A stretch of DNA of 9,747 nucleotides from Chloroflexales bacterium (GTDB taxonomy: Bacteria > Chloroflexota > Chloroflexia > Chloroflexales > Chloroflexaceae), in contig JAAXUL010000235.1 in the NCBI GenBank assembly GCA_013336035.1, positions 1-9,747 of the forward strand, read 5' to 3'. The first letter of the stretch is position 1. Each line of letters opens with the position of its first letter. Under the pieces are notes generated by a model, which worked only from the letters and a program-made list of their open reading frames with translations, was not told the DNA's origin and searched no databases. This document shows, one piece after another, positions 4,863-9,747 of the stretch. A program made the translations under genes and the position numbers.

Positions 4863-7800
4863 ATGGAAAGCCTTATCACCCGCCTTCGCACGTTTCTACA
4901 GAGCGAGCTGGCTCAATCACAGGCCGAGGATGGCTCATTGCGCCTGGCCGCGGGCTGTGCCGCCGCCGCGCTGCTCGAGCTTGATCTCACCGCAATGACC
5001 GACCTAACGACCCTGACGTCGGCCGTGCCGGGCATTGACGAGGCGCTACAGCAGGGCGACGAGGTGGCGCTACGCCATCACCTCGCGTCGACTCTGCGTG
5101 AGCAAAGCTTCCAGGGGGTCGATCTGGTCGCCGCGGTGCTGGCGCTGTCGGGGGCGGCGCTCTCCAGCGCGCTGCCCCCTGACCGGCGCGATCTGTACAT
5201 TGCCGGCCTTGGCAAGAGCATGCGCGCTGCTGGTGGCAGCCTGGAGGCGCTCGCGGACTGGCTCACATCCGCGCTCTATGCCGCCAGCTTTGACTGGCAG
5301 CAGTGGGTCGCCGCCACCTCCCTCGGCAGCCTGATCAAAGATTCCAGTCAGGCGGCGCGTAATGTAACAGGCTCGGTCAAGCAGAGCGGATCGGCCGACA
5401 CCGTCGCCGACTTTGTACAGCTCGTGCGGGACACCCTGCCGAGCGTAAGGCCGCCCAATGGCCTCTCCGCTCAGCCGCCGGTTCATGTCCCCGCTCGCCC
5501 CAACTCCGACATCAGCCAGACGATTAGCGGCGGGTTTGTTATCAACCCCCTACAGCTATCGTTTATCTACCAGCAAGACTCTGGCGAGGAGCGCCGGCAG
5601 CGCCTGGAATCCCTGAGCGCCTACCTTGTTGTGCGCTGGCATAAATGGCGCAACCTCGGGCTGAGCGAGATCGATGAGAGCGACCCGCTCAGCCAGATGC
5701 GCCTGGAGCAGGTCTATATCTCGCTTGACACCACCGCGACCTACCTCCCCGACAGCGGCAAAACCATCGGGCCACGGGGCCCCCAGGCTAACGATGAGAT
5801 CGTCCTGGCGCGCCCGATCAGCGTTCTGGCAGCGCTCAGGATGCTAGAGGACCTCGACGGCGCGTCGAGATCGCCCCGCGTGATCCTGCTTGGAGAGCCG
5901 GGCAGCGGCAAGAGCACCATCGTGCAGTATATTGCGTACTGCCTCGCTGGGCGTGTGCTCCTCAAACTGGGCGCCAAAACCCCCCACCTCGATCAGGGCT
6001 GCTACGAGCTCCCTGACTGGACGCTTGGCGATCTGCTCCCCGTCCATATTAGCCTGCGCGACTTTGCCATTGCGCTTGAGCGGCAGGGTGGCCCGAGCGA
6101 CAATCCAGACCCCCTGGTGAGCTTTATCAAGGCCAACCTGGGCGAGCACGCGGCAGCCGCGGAGTATCTCATCAGAGCCCTGAACGCGGGGCAGGCCATC
6201 CTGCTGTTCGATGGACTCGATGAGGTGAAGCTTGACCTCGTCGACCCGGTCATCGCCGCTATCCACGCCGCCGCCGATACCTACACCACGCCGATCCTTG
6301 TCACCTGCCGCCGGCTCGACTACGATAATCCGCGCCGCCAGCTCCGTGACTTCCAGGCCTGCCTGCTGGCCCCCCTCACTGATAAGCAGATCTTCCCCTT
6401 CATCGAACGCTGGTACAACGAGCAGCGGCTCGTCGGCCGGCCGATCGTGGGCGATGCCGCGAAGCTGCGCCAGGAGATTGACCATAACCCCGAGCTGCAC
6501 GACCTGGCCCAGCGCCCGCTCCTTCTGACGATGATGGTCGTCGTCCATGCCATTCGTGGGGTGCTCCCCGATAACCGGGCCGTGCTCTACGCCGAGTGTA
6601 TCAAGCTCCTGCTCCTGCGCTGGCGTCGCCACCAAGGGCAGGACCTTCTGGCGAAACTACAGCTGCCCAACTTCTCGGAGCCTGACCTGATCGGCCTGAT
6701 GGCCCGCATTGGCTTCGAGGCCCACCAGCTAGAGACGGCCGCCGACGCTACGTCAGCCCCGGGGGCCCCTGCCGAGTGTATCGTAGGGCTGAGCTACTCT
6801 GCCCTACGCAAGCCAGTGCTCGAGACCTTCGCCGATTACGCCCGCTATGACGATGCGCGACGCAACTATCTCGTCAATGTTTTTATGGATGAGATCGCCA
6901 TCCGTAATGGCCTGCTCTTGAAGCGTGGCGGCGACGGCGACGAGAGCTACGTCTTCGCGCACCGCAGCTTCCAGGAGTTTCTGGCGGCCTATCACTTGTG
7001 CAGCGACGATAGTAACGAGAGCTTCTGCGTCGAGTGCGCAAGCGAGCTACACTGGCACGAGGTGCTGCGCCTGATGGCTGGGCACCTGGTGGCCCAGCGC
7101 TCGTTCAGCTACATCCTCTCGCTGATCTCGGATCTCTTTGCCCATCGTAACCCTCGCCGGCGCGTGGTTGCCGGCGAGCTGCTGGCGATAATCGGTAATG
7201 AGCGCGTCGCGAATCGCAAAGACTTTCAGGGCGAACAGGGCCGTTGGGTTGCCGCCTGCCGAAACCTTCAGGCTATTGTTGAGTCTCGGGCCGACGCCGA
7301 CGCCCCCGCGGCGGTGCGGGTGCGCGCCAGCGAGGCCCTGGCGGTGCTCTCCTACGGGCAGCTGGCCGGGCTGGTGCTAAGCAATCCAAACCTGCACCAG
7401 CCTGATCCACGACTGCCCCTGGCCGTGGTGGACACACCACTGCGCACGGCCGAGTGGTGGATGCGCGCGTCGGACGCCTACTGGCGCCCCCTGGCGGCCG
7501 GGCGATTCCAGTATGGCCAATTCTTCAGCGAGACGCCGCAGACCGTTGAGATCAGCGCGCCCTTTGCGATCGGGCGCTTCCCTGTGACCAATGCGGATTT
7601 CGCTCGCTTCATCGCGGCTGGCGGCTACCGGGGGCCGGCCTGGTGGGGTGGCGGCAATGATGAGCGGCTGCGGCGCCACTGGGAGCGCCCCCAGTTCTTT
7701 GAGCGCCCCCATCTGCGCTGCCCAACCCAGCCGGTCGTCGGCGTCTCGTGGTACGAGGCCGCGGCCTACTGTCGCTGGCTGACCGACTGCGGCCACCGCG

Positions 7801-8222
7801 AGGGCTGGCTCGGCGACGACGAGCAGATCCGCCTCCCGAGTAGCCCGGAGTGGGAGTACGCGGCCCGCCACAGCGACGAGCGCCTCTTCCCCTGGGGCTT
7901 CGAGCCGGCCAGCTCGGAGCGGGCCAACTACGAGCCCAGCCAGATCGGCCGCCCGAGCCCGATCGGCTGCTACCCGGCAGGGGCGGCGGCGTGTGGGGCA
8001 GAAGAGATGGCCGGCAATGTTCACGAGTGGACGGCCACGCTCGCCAGCCGCCTCGCCGACCCGGCCCCCTGCGCCGATGTCGAGCCGGGCGCCACCGTGC
8101 TGATGCGCTGGGGCGACTACAGCAGCGACGTCGACTATCTCTGCTGCAGCTGGCACGACCACAACGTGCCGGTCTACCGCGCCGCGTCGCTCGGCTTCCG
8201 CCTGGTGCGGGCGAAAAAGTAG
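4863..8222 (+). CDS. NACHT-family STAND ATPase with N-terminal EAD-like module and C-terminal FGE-sulfatase domain
   Basis: A 1119-residue protein. Residues 1 to about 190 form an Ala-rich helical module related to the CHAT protein's N-terminus ('MRAAGGSLEALA', 120-131). A linker and pre-NACHT region follow. The NTPase shows Walker A 'GEPGSGKST' (344-352, Lys350), Walker B 'AILLFDGLDEV' (445-455, Asp450, Asp453, Glu454) and 'VTCRR' (480-484). The NACHT-associated 'FAHRSFQEFLAA' lies at 698-709, then a helical region. Residues about 880-1117 are an FGE-sulfatase (formylglycine-generating-enzyme-like, C-type-lectin fold) domain with 'RLPSSPEWEYAAR' (990-1002), 'AGNVHEW' (1050-1056) and a C-terminal 'GFRLV'. 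The family acts as an ATP-switched sensor in antiviral or self-killing responses; here the FGE end would sense and the N-terminus signal. An in-frame ATG lies at 4854; 4863 is preferred because its product begins M-x-x-L-x-x-R-L like the CHAT protein. Neither start has a Shine-Dalgarno sequence. Confidence 0.9.
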   Translation: MESLITRLRTFLQSELAQSQAEDGSLRLAAGCAAAALLELDLTAMTDLTTLTSAVPGIDEALQQGDEVALRHHLASTLREQSFQGVDLVAAVLALSGAALSSALPPDRRDLYIAGLGKSMRAAGGSLEALADWLTSALYAASFDWQQWVAATSLGSLIKDSSQAARNVTGSVKQSGSADTVADFVQLVRDTLPSVRPPNGLSAQPPVHVPARPNSDISQTISGGFVINPLQLSFIYQQDSGEERRQRLESLSAYLVVRWHKWRNLGLSEIDESDPLSQMRLEQVYISLDTTATYLPDSGKTIGPRGPQANDEIVLARPISVLAALRMLEDLDGASRSPRVILLGEPGSGKSTIVQYIAYCLAGRVLLKLGAKTPHLDQGCYELPDWTLGDLLPVHISLRDFAIALERQGGPSDNPDPLVSFIKANLGEHAAAAEYLIRALNAGQAILLFDGLDEVKLDLVDPVIAAIHAAADTYTTPILVTCRRLDYDNPRRQLRDFQACLLAPLTDKQIFPFIERWYNEQRLVGRPIVGDAAKLRQEIDHNPELHDLAQRPLLLTMMVVVHAIRGVLPDNRAVLYAECIKLLLLRWRRHQGQDLLAKLQLPNFSEPDLIGLMARIGFEAHQLETAADATSAPGAPAECIVGLSYSALRKPVLETFADYARYDDARRNYLVNVFMDEIAIRNGLLLKRGGDGDESYVFAHRSFQEFLAAYHLCSDDSNESFCVECASELHWHEVLRLMAGHLVAQRSFSYILSLISDLFAHRNPRRRVVAGELLAIIGNERVANRKDFQGEQGRWVAACRNLQAIVESRADADAPAAVRVRASEALAVLSYGQLAGLVLSNPNLHQPDPRLPLAVVDTPLRTAEWWMRASDAYWRPLAAGRFQYGQFFSETPQTVEISAPFAIGRFPVTNADFARFIAAGGYRGPAWWGGGNDERLRRHWERPQFFERPHLRCPTQPVVGVSWYEAAAYCRWLTDCGHREGWLGDDEQIRLPSSPEWEYAARHSDERLFPWGFEPASSERANYEPSQIGRPSPIGCYPAGAAACGAEEMAGNVHEWTATLASRLADPAPCADVEPGATVLMRWGDYSSDVDYLCCSWHDHNVPVYRAASLGFRLVRAKK

Positions 8223-8234
8223 ACCGGCTGTATT

Positions 8235-8269
8235 CGGGGGCGATTTTAGCGCCGCCCGACCTGTTTTTT
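8235..8269 (+). terminator. Intrinsic terminator after the NACHT gene
   Basis: The arm CGGGGGCG (8235-8242) pairs with CGCC-G-CCCG (8250-8258), giving eight G-C pairs with one bulged G at 8254 around a 7-nt loop. Six T residues follow at 8264-8269. The hairpin begins 12 nt after the NACHT stop codon, so the NACHT transcript should end here and the JAB gene is a separate unit. Confidence 0.7.
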
Positions 8270-8280
8270 CGCTTGGGCTG

Positions 8281-8286
8281 TATAAT
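8281..8286 (+). promoter_or_regulatory. Perfect TATAAT -10 element for the JAB gene
   Basis: TATAAT at 8281-8286 comes directly after the terminator. The expected transcript start is near 8293, leaving a leader of about 40 nt to the ATG at 8333. The -35 position (about 8258-8263, gacctg) matches the consensus poorly, the same pattern as upstream of the CHAT gene. This supports separate transcription of the JAB gene. Confidence 0.5.
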
Positions 8287-8332
8287 AGAGTGTATGGCTT
8301 GCCAGGTGTTTGCCAATGCCCGTTGAGGATCA

Positions 8333-9747
8333 ATGAAGCCAACTGAGGCCGCCGCCCATACCACCAAGAGCAAGATCGACCGTGTGCTGATCGCGCCTGC
8401 GGCGAAAGATACGATAGAGGCAGAGGCACGGCGCACCGTCGAGCAGCCACGCTACGAGAATGAGACTGGCGGTATCCTGATCGGGCGGCGCATTGATCTG
8501 CGCCCCCTGAGCGGTGGTCGTGTTCGGGATGCGCTGCTGATCGTGGCCGCCACAGGCCCGGGCGAGGCCGCCTTCCAGCGCCCCGATGAGTTCAACCCCG
8601 ATGTGGCCTATATTAACCGCCTGCTCGAGGCCTACCGCAGCCTCTACCCCCGGACTGACTATATCGGGACATGGCACAAGCACCCGCCGCACTACCAGCA
8701 TTTCAGCCCCGGCGACCTTCGCACTGCCCGCGAGATCTTTGACGACCCGTCATATAAGGTCGACGAGACATTTAACCCGATTGTCTACTTCCAGAACAAC
8801 GAGCTGAAGTATCTCTACTATTACCTCGACCGTGACATGGTCGCCCGGGGCGAGGCGTTCGCCGAGATCAAAGAGAAAGAGGTCTTTGTTCTCGAGGAGA
8901 CTGACCAGGTGCTGCTCAACGAGCGGGTCTCCCCTGCCCAGCGCATCGACGAGGAGACCTATCGGCTTACAAAGCAGGGATGGCGCCCGCTCGTGCGCCT
9001 CGACGGCTCACGCTACCTGGTAGTTGTCCGCCTGGGCGACGCGAAGGGGACCGCGATCTATTTTGATCTGCCGCCAGACTACCCCTTTCACCCCCCCCTC
9101 TTCGGGGTCGAGCAGAACAACGCCCCCGTCACCCTCGACCAGCAGCGCTTCATCGCGAGCTGGCCCCAGCGCTGCGCCACGACCTTTCTGGTCGATCTAG
9201 TGCAGGCGATCGGGTCCGAGGTCGGCGCCCTGAAGAGTGGCCACAGCCCGAGCGAAGCTGGCCATTCCAGGCCGCCGCCCCCGCGCGCCGGGAAGAGCTT
9301 CTGGACGAACCCGCGCTTCCTCCTGGCCGTCGGGCTCGCCCTGGGCCTCTTGGCGCTGATCGCCTTCGGGCTGTTCCAGACGAGCCGCAGCTCACCCTAC
9401 GCGAGCGACTGGATGATCATCGACCAGGTGGTGAGCGCGGCGGAGCCCGGCATCAGTGAGCTTCAGGACGCCCAGAGCCGCCTGGAGACGATGGCGCGCA
9501 GCGACCCGACCGGCAAGATCTACGCACGTAACAGCCAGGCTACGGCCGAGCTGGCGCGGGTGTACGTCCTTCTCGGCGAGCGCTACCTGCGCCAGCAGCC
9601 ACCGAACCTAACGTCGGCCGAGTTTTTCTTCCAGCAGGCGCTGAGCCTGGGCATCGACGATGCCCAGGCGTCGGGCGGCCTGGCTCAGACCGCCAACGCG
9701 CAGGCGTCGGGCGGTCTGGGCCAGATCGCCACCACTCAGTCGATCAC
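8333..9747 (+). CDS. JAB/JAMM isopeptidase fused to E2-like (UEV-type) domain, TM helix and TPR-like tail; 3'-truncated
   Basis: The frame is open from ATG 8333 to the window edge (471 codons seen, no stop). GAGG at 8325-8328 is the ribosome site, 4 nt upstream. Residues about 15-165 are a JAB/MPN domain with the JAMM zinc motif intact: Glu44 before 'GGILIGRR', and 'HKHPPHYQHFSPGD' giving His115, His117, Ser125 and Asp128. JAMM enzymes remove ubiquitin-like modifiers from conjugates. Residues about 215-293 look like an E2/UBC fold: 'FDLPPDYPFHPPLFGVE' (244-260) equals the E2 'YPFxPP' region, and 'SWPQRCATTFLVDLVQAI' equals the following W-x-P helix. The HPN tripeptide is absent and the catalytic-Cys slot appears to be Thr267 ('PVTLD'), so it is probably a non-catalytic UEV/RWD-like binder. 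A single membrane helix (329-348) and TPR-like helices (about 404-440) follow, then 12-residue repeats at the edge. The gene has its own promoter but lies in the same direction as the CHAT and NACHT genes. Confidence 0.85.
   Translation, partial: MKPTEAAAHTTKSKIDRVLIAPAAKDTIEAEARRTVEQPRYENETGGILIGRRIDLRPLSGGRVRDALLIVAATGPGEAAFQRPDEFNPDVAYINRLLEAYRSLYPRTDYIGTWHKHPPHYQHFSPGDLRTAREIFDDPSYKVDETFNPIVYFQNNELKYLYYYLDRDMVARGEAFAEIKEKEVFVLEETDQVLLNERVSPAQRIDEETYRLTKQGWRPLVRLDGSRYLVVVRLGDAKGTAIYFDLPPDYPFHPPLFGVEQNNAPVTLDQQRFIASWPQRCATTFLVDLVQAIGSEVGALKSGHSPSEAGHSRPPPPRAGKSFWTNPRFLLAVGLALGLLALIAFGLFQTSRSSPYASDWMIIDQVVSAAEPGISELQDAQSRLETMARSDPTGKIYARNSQATAELARVYVLLGERYLRQQPPNLTSAEFFFQQALSLGIDDAQASGGLAQTANAQASGGLGQIATTQSI
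9662..9733 (+). repeat. Tandem 36-bp (12-residue) repeats in the JAB gene tail
   Basis: Positions 9662-9697 and 9698-9733 are two in-frame tandem 36-bp copies encoding AQASGGLAQTAN and AQASGGLGQIAT. They share a caggcgtcgggcgg core and differ mostly in the second half. The array reaches almost to the window edge and may continue. It follows directly after the TPR-like helices. Confidence 0.8.

Noticed and set aside
5844..6635. Open frame on the - strand (263 codons) under the NACHT domain
   Set aside because: It is antisense to the Walker A/B region and its sequence has no family features.
8097..8170. Catalytic FGE (Cys-dependent formylglycine synthesis) activity of the NACHT C-terminus
   Set aside because: A 'YLCCSW' stretch recalls the 'YLC' of true FGEs, but the second Cys and the following Arg-rich pattern are not in place; fusion to a STAND ATPase fits a binding role better.
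7377..8450. Long open frame on the - strand (357 codons) opposite the FGE-like domain
   Set aside because: It lies antisense to a well-supported domain with recognisable motifs, its product is an Arg/Ala/Gly-rich mix with no family resemblance, and it spans the terminator and promoter of the JAB gene.
1..9747. DGR reverse transcriptase, template repeat, CRISPR array, IS element or tRNA
   Set aside because: I looked for these because of the FGE-type domain and the conflict-gene content; no RT motifs, regularly spaced repeats, transposase or cloverleaf were found in the window.

Overview
The window is GC-rich and looks bacterial. The gene types (NACHT-FGE and CHAT proteins, a membrane-anchored JAB/E2-like protein, a bactofilin-like membrane protein) and the coding style suggest a filamentous Chloroflexota (Chloroflexia) genome. 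That placement is inferred from gene content; there is no rRNA or housekeeping marker here.

Left part (1-2429): the 3' end of a secreted or envelope M23-type metallopeptidase gene on the + strand faces a small - strand gene for a caspase-like protein of the DUF6642 type (His73/Cys110). The 101 bp between their stop codons holds two 28-bp tandem repeats and GC-rich hairpins. Upstream of the small gene, on the same strand, lies a bactofilin-like, signal-peptide-bearing membrane protein.

Centre (2430-2828): about 400 bp without an intact gene separates the divergently transcribed bactofilin-like and CHAT genes. It contains a candidate - strand promoter with a perfect palindrome in its spacer, a 42-codon remnant resembling the C-terminus of an SGNH/GDSL hydrolase, a perfect TATAAT, and a nested stem-loop in the CHAT leader.

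Right part (2829-9747, all +): three genes that look like one conflict/immunity or programmed-death module. These are a CHAT protease with an N-terminal adaptor-like domain, a NACHT ATPase ending in an FGE-sulfatase/C-type-lectin-like domain, and a JAB (JAMM) isopeptidase fused to an E2-like domain, a membrane helix and a TPR-like tail that runs off the window. The CHAT and NACHT proteins share a homologous N-terminal module: M-x-x-L-x-x-R-L at the start, and 'MRKAGGTLAAIA' against 'MRAAGGSLEALA' near residues 120-130. This fits an effector-associated-domain (EAD)-type pairing in which the ATPase sensor recruits the protease effector by homotypic contact. The JAB gene has its own promoter after an intrinsic terminator. 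Its E2-like domain appears to have Thr where the catalytic Cys should be.

Inferred working model: the FGE-like domain senses a ligand, the NACHT ATPase oligomerises, and its N-terminal module docks and activates the CHAT protease. The JAB/E2-like membrane protein acts on a conjugated partner. No ubiquitin-like protein, E1, reverse transcriptase, phage gene, CRISPR array or tRNA is visible in the window.
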